Below, one piece after another: positions 35,038-47,300 of a stretch of 64,000 nucleotides of DNA. The notes under the pieces are model-generated. The model worked only from the letters and a program-made list of their open reading frames with translations, was not told the DNA's origin and did no database searches. The first letter of the stretch is position 1, and each line of letters starts with the position of its first letter. This DNA is from Poa pratensis (taxonomy: Eukaryota; Streptophyta; Magnoliopsida; Poales; Poaceae): positions 4,478,421 through 4,542,420 of the forward strand of contig CAMZMU010000049.1 in NCBI GenBank assembly GCA_947311845.1, written 5' to 3'. A program made the translations under genes and the position numbers.

Positions 35038-38000
35038 TGTAACAGCCCAAAATTTGAGAACCTAAAAACCCGAATAAAATTTCCATTTTTTGTGTTCCAT
35101 TGCATCATGGCATCCATGTTAAATTGCTAACAAATAAAACACTTGGTTTGGGCATCATTTAAAAACAAAATGATGAACTTGCCTTAACAGATTTCAAAAC
35201 AATGAAAGTGTTCAAACTTACAAAAACAAAAACATCTTGACATCTATATTTGTCAAGGAAGTTTCAAAAGTTCCAAATCTAATTTTGACAAAACTATTTT
35301 GATTTGGAAAATAAAATAAGTGGAGGGAAAATCAAATTGCCTGTGAGCAATCCCTATTTTATTTTCATACCAAATGGTTTTCAAATATTCTGGAAAAATT
35401 AGGGGAGCTTCATAATGTTATAAAGAGGCTACCCAAAAATTGGCATAATTTTTGGAAGAGTTTAACTGCTCCAGTTAATTCAAAAACCGTGCTGGGTATT
35501 TTAATCCAGTGCAGAAAAGGACTTGTCGGTAAATAGGAAAATGCAGCCAGGGACCAGTTCGTGATGAGCAATATTTGGCCAGGGGGTTATCCGCAAGATC
35601 GCCATCGTCTCTCTCCTCCCGCGCACTGTCGCCATGCCGTGGCGCTGCCTCGCGCACGCCCGCGTCGGGGCCCTCCTCGCTGCTCTCTCTCTGCCAGGAG
35701 CACAAGCAGCACGACGCCCACCTGCTCCCACTGCCTCTCCCCCGTTTTCCCCTCCTTTCCCTCTCACTCTCGTCTCTCTCCGCGGAGACGCACCCGCGCC
35801 GCCATGGTCGAGCTCGGCGCCGTCGCCTGAGCTCGCCCCGTACAAATCCACGACCACCGGCAGCTCCGCCACGTCGCCAGCAACCTCTCCGCCGGAGGAA
35901 TCGACGGGGGAAGCCGTAAATCGCCGACGCCGCTCGATTTCCTCTCCGACCCCGGCCGAGCTCCGCCGCACGACTCCGGCCGTCTCCGTCCACCCCTGCC
36001 TCCACCGCGAGCACACACGTCCTCAGGGTGAGCACCGCGTGCCGTGCGCACCTTCCCCTCTTCCCCTTTGCTCTGCATCGCTGTTCCTTCGTCGTGCCCG
36101 TGCGAGCAGCACGTCGCCGTCGTGCTCGCTCGCCCGGTCAAGAGGACGGCCTTAGCCGGGCTGCGTGCCGTTTTCCTCGGGCCCCAGGCCGGCCTTTGGA
36201 ACGGCCCAGCCGGGCTGGGAGCCGGCAGGCTCTGTCACCTGCCCGGCCTCACAACCGGCCCAAACCGGGCGGGCTGCCGGTTGCCTCTGCTAGCAGGCCG
36301 GCCTGCCAGCCGGCCCAACCGGGCTGGAGGCCGGTTCCACTGTTTTTTCTTCCTGCTGTCGTTTTCTATGTCTCCCTCGTAGCGTGTGTTCCCCGCTACT
36401 CTCTCCCGCACTTACGGACATCGATACTCGATGATTCCTCCGTGTTTCATCGCTCTCTCGCGAGGGCGAGTAATTAAAATATTATTCGTTGGTTTTAAAA
36501 TAAGTAAAAGTAAACAACTAAAAAGAGGAAATTCTAAAAGTAATAACCTTTTATCCGGACTTCAGAAAATTGTGTTCCTTATACCAAAATGTTCAGAAAA
36601 ACATGAATCCTCCGGAATCATCATCATCATGCATAATTGATCACAAATATTTTATTGATGTTATTCATAAATTGGTTAAAAGAATTTAATTCGAATAATT
36701 ATTTAATTCACTAATTATTCATCGGTACTCGGAAAATTACAAATAAGGTACCGAAACGATCAGAAGAGCGATACCTATCTAATCATGCCATGTTCATGCA
36801 TGTTTGAGCCACTTCTTAGTAATGCAATAAATGTATGAACAACGCGGTCATTAAGCTAAATATGGGGTTGCTTCCAAATAATTGCACTAATTATTTGGCT
36901 CTCCATTTAATTTTGCTAGATAAACTAAATGATGCTATCTTTGCATAAACTTGCCATGTCATCATGTGATTGTGCATTGCATTGTACCATGTGTGGTGAT
37001 TGATTGTTGTGTCCATGTTTATGCTCCGCTAGATCAAGCCGCCGGGGTTACTCCACAATACCCCGAGGATCCGTATTACTACCCGTATCCCGAACAAGGC
37101 AAGCGTAATCCCCCCTCTGAGCATGTCTCCTCCTATATTTTGCAATTATTTTCCCCACTATAATATTGCATTCGGTTCCAAATGTCTTTTGCTTGGACTA
37201 GAGTATTCCTACTAGTTGCATTAGAAATCTATTGCCATTTACCTGTATCCTTCCTAATATCCATAGGATCGAAGTGTTGGCCAAAGATAAGTATATTTGC
37301 TATGTATATGCTTAGCCATGCTTAGTATAAAGGTTTGCAGGTCCGGTGGATGTTTCAATGGTTGGAACAGGTATGGAATAACCGGATGTGATGGAAAGTG
37401 ATGGTGGTGGTTAATAAATTGCTTAAAGGTGGGGATGAGAGGCCACATGGGATGTGGTGGGTTGTCTCGTTCTCGCCGCCTAGGTGCGAGTTCTTTACCT
37501 CTTGAACCAAGACGAGCGTACTACCATGCGTGGGCTATATGGAACCCCCATCGACTAACTAACTTGAGCGGGACTAGCCAGGGTCCTCTAGTTCGATTTT
37601 CCATTTGCGCGTGCGTTGATGGTGGTGTGAACTGGGATGAGGATGGTTGTGTTAGGAAAATGAGTGGCCACGGGACAGCGGGTTGGAGGAGTTACCACAA
37701 CTGTCCTGTCCTCACTGATGATCCTGGGTTAGTCCTTAACAAGGTAAAGGTTGTAGCCGTTTCACACTCAGCCGGCTTTCCCCGGAAGAGAGCTAAGCGT
37801 AGGCAATGAGTCTGGCGGTACGCGTGGATAAGGAGCTGGGAGGTCCCTCGTGGAACCTGGCGACTTTCACATTGTACACCCCTGCAGGGATAAATCTTTT
37901 CGAAAAGCCGTGTCCGCGGTTATGGACGACTTGGGAAGTGAAGGTAGGATCATAGAATAACTTTGACGGAATGATTAAAAACTGGGTACTAGAGGTACCA

Positions 38001-38771
38001 CTCAAGAATGTTAAGGTGAGCTTCCTCGAGGGTGATTCGGGGAGGTGCCTTTGATGGACAGGTACAATGGTTGATGTTGAGAAAGGTGATACAAGAAAAG
38101 AGTTACTTCTTACCCCTCTTTGAAAATACTCTGATTAGACGATGCCTTCGAGTCTTGTTTTATTAAATAAAATCAGCTTTATGCAAAAGAGCCATATAAC
38201 TTTGAAAGCCTCATCGAGCATATATTAGCTCTTAATCTTGCGAGTTCGTCGAACTCAACGTCTTTGCTTTTGTTTCAGAGGAGGACTTCACCGATCTCGA
38301 AGGTGGGTTCTTTGTGGACGTCGACGAGTAGTCTGGGGTTCCCAGGTGGCAGCTTGGGACATCCCGGAACAGCTGGCGCTTGGATGTTTATTTGTAGGCC
38401 TCTTAGGCCATATTCTGGTTCTTGTTGTTTAGAACAACGCCCTTCGCTTCCGCTTGATGTATTGTTGGGTCGGTGACCCCTGTTTGTAACTTTTGCTATC
38501 TTTCTCTATTATAAGAGTTGCTTATAATATTTTTGTGTCGTAGAGTCTGTGATGTGCCAGTTGTTCCACAAGTCTTGATCTTACTATTATGCATTGATAG
38601 TTGAGCCTGTGTGATGGCATCAATCGGGGTGTTGTGTTGTCTGGGAGAGGTGTGCCCAGCAACGCCTGCCAGAGGTTCTGGCCGGGGATTGGTAAACCCG
38701 TAACCTCCGGTTGTATCGCCTAACCGGTGACACTCAGCATCACTGTATAGCAGTCGGGTCGGGGCGCTACA
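35038..38771 (+). repeat. 5' LTR of retrotransposon B
   Basis: The 3734-bp LTR has an AT-rich first 500 bp and a GC-rich 35570-36340 part. Within 36165-36340 CCGGC/GCCGG words and CCAACCGGGCTGG-type palindromes cluster. Many ORFs in the GC-rich part appear on both strands with no domain and are not called. Confidence 0.9.
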
Positions 38772-39949
38772 AGTTGGTATCAGAGCAGGACTGCCTGTAG
38801 GAAACCCTTTCTACTGGTCGACGTTGAGTCTAGTGTTTGTGAAAATATTTTGAACCTAAAAATGAGTTGCGAAAACCATCTTAGGATTCTTTTTACTCCT
38901 TATCTGGTTACCCTCTAATCTCGGAGCAATCTTACCTCGATTTGAGTTAAAAGTTTTTCTTCTCACCTGTTACTTCAAAATTATTAGGATCTCGCGGTTG
39001 GGTTCGACCTTGAGTGTTATGTGTCCAGTTGCTCCCGCCGCGTTACAATCCGAAGCTTCATGTGCCGAGAAACCATCTGGAGTACGACGAAAATTCCTAT
39101 CAACTCAGTTGTTTACGGACCCTTGTATTCCTATCAAGTTTAATCTCTTAATCCTTTCTTTTGGGTTCTAACCCAAGGACTTGAACATAAGGTCCCGGAT
39201 TGTGCCAACTAGAGTGTGCTAAGTTGTATTACTTAACTCTCGCTAGTAGCACATGATGCTGACCTTTAACCCAAGTCCTTTATGTGGTCTCTGTGGTAAA
39301 TGGTTGAACCTCAATTTCCCACACCTCGGATGGCTATGTAACTTTAACTCTGCCATAGCTGGAGATTCTGTCTTGAAAACATCTAGGTTATGACCAAGAT
39401 TCTCTTAGCAAGTCCCCATCTATGTCAAGACTCTGCTGTATCTCTCATTTTTTTTGGGCATGGTTATCACAATTGAGTAATAACCGGTGCATCTTCAACA
39501 TCTCAGGATTTCTCCTGAGTATGTTTCTTACTCTAATCTGCCTTCCAACCTTCGCCTGTCAGTTGACAGTAAAGTTCTATCGTGAGTTGGTATGTTCCGA
39601 TGCCAGCCACTCTCTTGGTCCGTCAAGACTTTCCACTTCGATTTGTTAGGAGAAGCAAACTCCAGTACCTTGTCCACTTCTCGGGCTAGGTCAAAGTTTT
39701 GTATTCCACAGAATAAGAGGTTTATTAGTCTCTGTTTCTGTTCCAGCTTAGAGAAGCACGATATCGTGGTATAAAGAGTGTGCACTCGTGCTGAGTGTCA
39801 TGATCTTCTTGATGAAGTGATGCTCTTACACTTCGTTACTCTCCGATCTCCGAGTGACTTGTTACTCGAGAATGATAAAACGTGAGCAATGATGTGGCTA
39901 TCGGATATTCTCAGTAGTTCTTACTGCGCTGAATTCCAAGAACATTCAT
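38772..39949 (+). other. retrotransposon B internal region, 5' part
   Basis: The PBS TGGTATCAGAGC (38775-38786) is followed by sequence without a stable frame where gag would be expected. No zinc knuckle was seen. Confidence 0.6.
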
Positions 39950-41768
39950 TGTCCTCCTTAGCATGATTGGTTATCCGATCAATAAGCTGAGTTTGACTGT
40001 GTTGCCAAGTTCGTTTTCTTCGATGCCGCCCCTCGGTCAAAGAGCTAGGTTCACGCCGAAGCTCCCAAGACCACCTCGTTGTGCCTTGAAAGGTATGATC
40101 CTCTCTCGAACTCAAGATCCACCGTTATGTCGTGATATCCTATATGGGTATCGTGATATTCTGGAGGTCTTTCCAGAAGTATTGCCAGGTTGTCACCTGA
40201 CCGTGACGTCGAGCTTATGAGTAAGCTGGTTCTCTGAACAACTCCCTCCTCCAAGAAAATCGTGCTGGATGTCCTGAATTATTCGGTTGAGCTTAAACAA
40301 CTCGGAGAGTTAAAAGACCACAAGCTCTCTCCGAAATAGTTCATTCTCAATGGGATGTCTAGTCTGTTCGTGCCGAAGCAAGGTGGTGTCTCCTTTGTGG
40401 ATATGCTATCCTACAACCTTGGATTTGAGATGGGCTATCGTCAAATCAAACTCAGACCGACCGACCTAAATGTGTTAGTCTGACCAATACTCATGCCCCG
40501 TTCTGGTGAAATATGAGTCTACCGTCTTGGAGTATCTGGATAAGTTTGTTGTTGAGCCCATCAACTACCTTCGTATCTTCTCCATGTTTGAGGAGATTTA
40601 TATTGGATATTGGGCGTTAGCATTGGAAAATTGTTGGAACTAACCTTGTGTCGTCATAAGGCAAGGTTCTGGAAGTTAGAAGTGACTTTTCCTGGTTCAC
40701 GTGCAATTGCTGAAAGATGTCGCCGTGGATCTGAGTGAATTGTCTGGTTTCCTCCGAATCCTTCCAACTCGATGGTGCACGCGTAGAATATTCTCGGAAT
40801 GGTATGTTGTCACCTCCTTTCCTTGCAAATTTCATCTATGCATCCAAGCCACTGTTTGAATTGTCCAGAAAGAGAGGAAGTCTGAGAACTTCTCTGTCTC
40901 CTATGGTGTTTCCCATCAAGGACTAAATCGTGTCTCGTTGCAAGTAAATCAAGTAGGGCAGCTGTCCTCTGACAAGTTGCTAATACTTGAGTTCCGCAAT
41001 CTCGTTCCTCCTTTGGAGTTGACCTTGTAGTCCAACTCTTGGGGTCCGAGCAATGTTACTCCGTTGGTATGCATTGCGAAGCCTCCTGCCCCTACCGGTG
41101 CTGAGTCTGAAGTGTCTCTACACCCGATCAGCTCTAAATCTCAAACAGAAACGACAGTTGATGATCCTCAAGAAGTTTGTCCCGATGTCTGGAAAATCAA
41201 GAAGTGTTCCCAATACTAACGTTTGCGGAGTTCCTAAAGTTCTCTCGATCTAGCTTTCCGATCCTTCTCCAGTGATCTGAAATACTCCTCCGTGAGGAAA
41301 GTTCTACTCAATCCGACTAGTACAAGTTATCCCTTCATCTGTTGGAAGCTTGTTTCAACACTCTCCCTCAGAAATTCAAGGCCTTGTGCAAAGTTCATAT
41401 TCTGAATCTTTGGGAAACAGTTGTCTACCAACTGGAAACTCCTTATCAATCTCCCGTCACCTGAAAGTGTCTTCTAACTGTCAATTCAAGGGATGCTGGA
41501 AGTCTCATCCTAGGATTCTACTAGGAGGTACTTGGTCGTGGTATCTTCACAAAGATCCATCCTCCCGGTGAGATCTCCTTCTTTTCCAGTGGTGTGGTTG
41601 AGCAGTGACCTTGAAGTGAAGCCGATGAAGATCTTCATGATGCCCTCGATCAACCTCTTCAAGAAAGAAGCCACCTGAAGCAAGAAGTCGTGTAGTACCT
41701 CGTACCCCTTTTTCCCTCTTTCCTACTCTAAGAATCTCGGGACGAGATTCCTGTAAGGAGGGTAGAGT
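39950..41768 (+). pseudogene. decayed Ty3-gypsy pol (RT to C-terminal domain)
   Basis: Family words survive in three frames and in the right order. They are DILEVFPEVLPG (about 40155-40190), GYRQIKLRP (about 40434-40460), YLDKFVVEPINYLRIFS (about 40532-40582), ETVVYQLETPYQSPVT (about 41418-41465) and, at the end, NLGTRF-like sequence over the phrase AATCTCGGGACGAGATTCCT. These correspond to the pre-RT segment, RT blocks, the integrase C-terminal region and the classic pol end next to the PPT. No frame stays open for more than about 85 codons, and the RT catalytic DD motif was not found. Confidence 0.75.
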
Positions 41769-44700
41769 TGTAACAGCCCAAAATTTGAGAACCTAAAAAC
41801 CCGAATAAAATTTCCATTTTTTGTGTTCCATTGCATCATGGCATCCATGTTAAATTGCTAACAAATAAAACACTTGGTTTGGGCATCATTTAAAAACAAA
41901 ATGATGAACTTGCCTTAACAGATTTCAAAACAATGAAAGTGTTCAAACTTACAAAAACAAAAACATCTTGACATCTATATTTGTCAAGGAAGTTTCAAAA
42001 ATTCCAAATCTAATTTTGACAAAACTATTTTGATTTGGAAAATAAAATAAGTGGAGGGAAAATCAAATTGCCTGTGAGCAATCCCTATTTTATTTTCATA
42101 CCAAATGGTTTTCAAATATTCTGGAAAAATTAGGGGAGCTTCATAATGTTATAAAAAGGCTACCCAAAAATTGGCATAATTTTTGGAAGAGTTTAACTGC
42201 TCCAGTTAATTCAAAAACCGTGCTGGGTATTTTAATCCAGTGCAGAAAAGGACTTGTCGGTAAATAGGAAAATGCAGCCAGGGACCAGTTCGTGATGAGC
42301 AATATTTGGCCAGGGGGTTATCCGCAAGATCGCCATCGTCTCTCTCCTCCCGCGCACTGTCGCCATGCCGTGGCGCTGCCTCGCGCACGCCCGCGTCGGG
42401 GCCCTCCTCGCTGCTCTCTCTCTGCCAGGAGCACAAGCAGCACGACGCCCACCTGCTCCCACTGCCTCTCCCCGTTTTCCCCTCCTTTCCCTATCACTCT
42501 CGTCTCTCTCCGCGGAGACGCACCCGCGCCGCCATGGCCGAGCTCGGCGCCGTCGCCTGAGCTCGCCCCGTACAAATCCACGACCACCGGCAGCTCCGCC
42601 ACGTCGCCAGCAACCTCTCCGCCGGAGGAATCGACGGGGGAAGCCGTAAATCGCCGACGCCGCTCGATTTCCTCTCCGACCCCGGCCGAGCTCCGCCGCA
42701 CGACTCCGGCCGTCTCCGTCCACCCCTGCCTCCACCGCGAGCACACACGTCCTCAGGGTGATCACCGCGTGCCGTGCGCACCTTCCCCTCTTCCCCTTTG
42801 CTCTGCATCGCTGTTCCTTCGTCGTGCCCGTGCGCGCAGCACGTCGCCGTCGTGCTCGCTCGCCCGGTCAAGAGGACGGCCTTAGCCGGGCTGCGTGCCG
42901 TTTTCCTCGGGCCCCAGGCCGGCCTTTGGAACGGCCCAGCCGGGCTGGGAGCCGGCAGGCTCTGTCACCTGCCCGGCCTCACAACCGGCCCAAACCGGGC
43001 GGGCTGCCGGTTGCCTCTGCTAGCAGGCCGGCCTGCCAGCCGGCCCAACCGGGCTGGAGGCCGGTTCCACTGTTTTTTCTTCCTGCTGTCGTTTTCTATG
43101 TCTCCCTCGTAGCGTGTGTTCCCCGCTACTCTCTCCCGCACTTACGGACATCGATACTCGATGATTCCTCCGTGTTTCATCGCTCTCTCGCGAGGGCGAG
43201 TAATTAAAATATTATTCGTTGGTTTTAAAATAAGTAAAAGTAAACAACTAAAAAGAGGAAATTCTAAAAGTAATAACCTTTTATCCGGACTTCAGAAAAT
43301 TGTGTTCCTTATACCAAAATGTTCAGAAAAACATGAATCCTCCGGAATCATCATCATCATGCATAATTGATCACAAATATTTTATTGATGTTATTCATAA
43401 ATTGGTTAAAAGAATTAAATTCGAATAATTATTTAATTCACTAATTATTCATCGGTACTCGGAAAATTACAAATAAGGTACCGAAACGATCAGAAGAGCG
43501 ATACCTATCTAATCATGCCATGTTCATGCATGTTTGAGCCACTTCTTAGTAATGCAATAAATGTATGAACAACGCGGTCATTAAGCTAAATATGGGGTTG
43601 CTTCCAAATAATTGCACTAATTATTTGGCTCTCCATTTAATTTTGCTAGATAAACTAAATGATGCTATCTTTGCATAAACTTGCCATGTCATCATGTGAT
43701 TGTGCATTGCATTGTACCATGTGTGGTGATTGATTGTTGTGTCCATGTTTATGCTCCGCTAGATCAAGCCGCCGGGGTTACTCCACAATACCCCGAGGAT
43801 CCGTATTACTACCCGTATCCCGAACAAGGCAAGCGTAATCCCACTCTGAGCATGTCTCCTCCTATATTTTGCAATTATTTTCCCCACTATAATATTGCAT
43901 TCGGTTCCAAATGTCTTTTGCTTGGACTAGAGTATTCCTACTAGTTGCATTAGAAATCTATTGCCATTTACCTGTATCCTTCCTAATATCCATAGGATCG
44001 AAGTGTTGGCCAAAGATAAGTATATTTGCTATGTATATGCTTAGCCATGCTTAGTATAAAGGTTTGCAGGTCCGGTGGATGTTTCAATGGTTGGAACAGG
44101 TATGGAATAACCGGATGTGATGGAAAGTGATGGTGGTGGTTAATAAATTGCTTAAAGGTGGGGATGAGAGGCCACATGGGATGTGGTGGGTTGTCTCGTT
44201 CTCGCCGCCTAGGTGCGAGTTCTTTACCTCTTGAACCAAGACGAGCGTACTACCATGCGTGGGCTATATGGAACCCCCATCGACTAACTAACTTGAGCGG
44301 GACTAGCCAGGGTCCTCTAGTTCGATTTTCCATTTGCGCGTGCGTTGATGGTGGTGTGAACTGGGATGAGGATGGTTGTGTTAGGAAAATGAGTGGCCAC
44401 GGGACAGCGGGTTGGAGGAGTTACCACAACTGTCCTGTCCTCACTGATGATCCTGGGTTAGTCCTTAACAAGGTAAAGGTTGTAGCCGTTTCACACTCAG
44501 CCGGCTTTCCCGGAAGAGAGCTAAGCGTAGGCAATGAGTCTGGCGGTACGCGTGGATAAGGAGCTGGGAGGTCCCTCGTGGAACCTGGCGACTTTCACAT
44601 TGTACACCCCTGCAGGGATAAATCTTTTCGAAAAGCCGTGTCCGCGGTTATGGACGACTTGGGAAGTGAAGGTAGGATCATAGAATAACTTTGACGGAAT

Positions 44701-45498
44701 GATTAAAAACTGGGTACTAGAGGTACCACTCAAGAATGTTAAGGTGAGCTTCCTCGAGGGTGATTCGGGGAGGTGCCTTTGATGGACAGGTACAATGGTT
44801 GATGTTGAGAAAGGTGATACAAGAAAAGAGTTACTTCTTACCCTCTTTGAAAATACTCTGATTAGACGATGCCTTCGAGTCTTGTTTTATTAAATAAAAT
44901 CAGCTTTATGCAAAAGAGCCATATAACTTTGAAAGCCTCATCGAGCATATATTAGCTCTTAATCTTGCGAGTTCGTCGAACTCAACGTCTTTGCTTTTGT
45001 TTCAGAGGAGGACTTCACCGATCTCGAAGGTGGGTTCTTTGTGGACGTCGACGAGTAGTCTGGGGTTCCCAGGTGGCAGCTTGGGACATCCCGGAACAGC
45101 TGGCGCTTGGATGTTTATTTGTAGGCCTCTTAGGCCATATTCTGGTTCTTGTTGTTTAGAACAACGCCCTTCGCTTCCGCTTGATGTATTGTTGGGTCGG
45201 TGACCCCTGTTTGTAACTTTTGCTATCTTTCTCTATTATAAGAGTTGCTTATAATATTTTTGTGTCGTAGAGTCTGTGATGTGCCAGTTGTTCCACAAGT
45301 CTTGATCTTACTATTATGCATTGATAGTTGAGCCTGTGTGATGGCATCAATCGGGGTGTTGTGTTGTCTGGGAGAGGTGTGCCCAGCAACGCCTGCCAGA
45401 GGTTCTGGCCGGGGATTGGTAAACCCGTAACCTCCGGTTGTATCGCCTAACCGGTGACACTCAGCATCACTGTATAGCAGTCGGGTCGGGGCGCTACA
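41769..45498 (+). repeat. 3' LTR of retrotransposon B
   Basis: This LTR is nearly identical to 35038-38771. Visible differences include AGAATTAAATTCG for AGAATTTAATTCG, GATCACC for GAGCACC, and one- to two-base length changes in C runs. Confidence 0.95.
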
Positions 45499-45867
45499 AA
45501 TCTACTCCTAGGTGTGACCGACATCACCGGCTTCACTTTCTCTCTAGTGAGTTTCTGCACTTAGAGGTGAAAACTCCCCTTTCGGGCGACCGGAAGGAAT
45601 CTTGTGTTGATTTGGGGTAGACTTTGGTTTCTCATGTTCCTATGGCCTGACCTAACACAACCAAGCAAAAAAGTCCACTGGGCTACCCCCTTTCGACGCA
45701 CGTCTGCGGGGTAGACGGAAACGTTAGGGTTTTTCCAGCGGATTCAGGGTTTCGCCGAAGCGGGGCCCCAGAGCGTCGGAACCCCACCCAAACCTAGGTT
45801 GTGCCATACCATATGTGTACAAGTGTGTTGTGTGTTTCAAATGTCCAAGAATCTACTCCTAGGTGTT
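45499..45867. repeat. 352-bp tandem array, right part (rest of copy 3, start of 4)
   Basis: The sequence from AATCTACTCCTAGG onward continues copy 3 of the array interrupted at 35037. TGCCATACCATATG recurs at 45802, which restores a period of 351 once the insertion is removed. Copy 4 is only about 68 bp long. Confidence 0.95.
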
Positions 45868-45917
45868 TCAAATAGGTGCTGTCTGTTTTTTAAATGGAAT
45901 TAAAAAAAAAGGAAAAG

Positions 45918-45952
45918 CCTAAGCCGACGGCAAAGCCGTCGGCATAGGTGCT
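45918..45952. repeat. internal copy of the CACTA subterminal palindrome
   Basis: GCCGACGGC and GCCGTCGGC around a short AAA spacer lie 4.5 kb from the right end, just upstream of the TNPA-like gene. This matches the hairpins at both element ends. Confidence 0.85.
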
Positions 45953-46047
45953 GTCTGTTTTTAGACAGGGCACACGCCCGAATCGGCAACGTCAGTTCCA
46001 AATCGAAATCGAGCACGCGCCCGCTTGCTCCGGCGAATAGGTGCTTG

Positions 46048-46210
46048 CTCCGGCGACCCTCCCCCTCTCCCCCTCCACCGCACCACCGGCTCCTCCACCA
46101 GATCGAGCGGCGGCGCGGCCGGGCCTGCTCCGGCGACCCTCCCCCCCCCCCCCTCCACCGCACCACCGGCTCCTCCACCAGATCGAGCGGCGGCGCGGCC
46201 GGGCCTGCTC
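46048..46210. repeat. 80-bp GC-rich tandem duplication upstream of the TNPA-like gene
   Basis: CTCCGGCGACCCTCCCC starts at 46048 and at 46128, and the rest of each unit is the same apart from a C-run length change. It lies in the presumed promoter or 5' UTR. Confidence 0.85.
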
Positions 46211-46569
46211 GCCGGCGTCCACCCGCATCTCTCCCCCACCCGCATCTCTCCCCACCCGCCGCTCCGCTCTGGCCATTCCACCTCCTCCTCCACGCCTCCT
46301 CCGTCCACCCTCCACCCCTTCGTCCACCCTCCACCCTCCACCGCGACGCCGCCCACCCTCCTCTCGAAACCCTGCAACCACCACCACCACCACCAACGAA
46401 AGGAGCATGAGGGGAAGGTGGGTTCCTCGCTGCCGCCGCCGGTAGAAGCACAACCTGAAGCTCCTCTTCCTCAACTCCTATCGCTGCTGCTGCTCTCCAC
46501 CAACCAGAAGTTCCTTTGTATTGGTTCAAATCGATTCATCTCTTCCTCTCTTCAATTTCTGCAACTTCC

Positions 46570-47300
46570 CGTGAACTAGTGTTGTGAGCAGACTAGATTG
46601 GAATACAGAGACATGTTTTTGTGCAAGTTTAGCAAGTAAAAATATCACCTTTCGTTGATCTAGCTGTTAGAAGTGTAAAAGTTAAGCAATATAGTTAAGC
46701 AATCTATTTACGAGTCGATTTACTTTGCTAGATTTTGTTTTTGAGTTGCTGAAATGTAAGTACTAGTAGATAAATAGTCAATGGCAGCATTGCGTTTTCT
46801 GTGGCTTGTGTGACAATCAGCTAGTCTATGTTAAAACGTTTATGGATGGAGGTGGCCTACTTGCTATGTTAAAACATGGATATACTTTAGTAATCATGTC
46901 TTGTGCAAGTGCATTGGTGCAGTCTATAGGTAGCCAAAAACAATTACATGTGTATGCCTGATTTTGCATTGACTTGAGCAGAAACATTGGTTAGTAGAAT
47001 TTGTAAAATTTGTCATGTAAATTGCTATTTGTAAAATTGCCATGTAAATTGCTATTTGTAAAATCACCGGGAGCTTGTACTTATGAATGATAACCCAATA
47101 TGTAAATTGCTATTTCTTTTCAGATGTCGTAGTTACTACTTTGATCCCTGTGGAAGAACGATAAAAGGAACTATATTTGTGACGATCAAATTTCCTCTCT
47201 TTTTCTTTTTTGTTCTTTAGTTTACTATTTGCTTCAATATTAATGTTGTCATACTTGTGTGCTAATATTTATTGTTTCTCAATGCAGTTGATTGAACAAT
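46570..47300 (+). other. presumed 5' UTR intron of the TNPA-like gene
   Basis: AT-rich non-coding sequence between the GC-rich leader and the first coding ATG. It ends in TTCTCAATGCAG, a good splice acceptor just before the ATG. Confidence 0.45.

Larger units (their letters stand above)
35038..45498 (+). mobile_element. Ty3-gypsy (Tekay/Del-like) LTR retrotransposon B, pol decayed
   Basis: Two LTRs of 3734 and 3730 bp (35038-38771 and 41769-45498) begin TGTAACAGCCC and end GGGGCGCTACA, with target duplication AATCT on both sides (35033-35037 and 45499-45503). The internal region is only 3.0 kb. It has an initiator-Met PBS (TGGTATCAGAGC, 38775-38786), a shattered chromovirus-type pol and a purine tract before the 3' LTR. 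I saw only about a dozen differences between the LTRs by eye, so insertion was recent although pol is dead. Confidence 0.93.

Noticed and set aside
35475..36477. Overlapping GC-rich ORFs on both strands (also 42206-43207)
   Set aside because: They lie in LTR sequence, have no domains, occur in several frames at once and are explained by low stop frequency in GC-rich DNA.
38775..38786. tRNA-like sequence (also 53910-53927 and 9391-9403)
   Set aside because: These are retrotransposon primer-binding sites complementary to tRNA 3' ends, not tRNA genes; no cloverleaf is present.
46025..46579. Pro/Thr-rich ORFs upstream of the TNPA-like gene
   Set aside because: They read across an 80-bp GC-rich duplication in three frames; more likely promoter or 5' leader.
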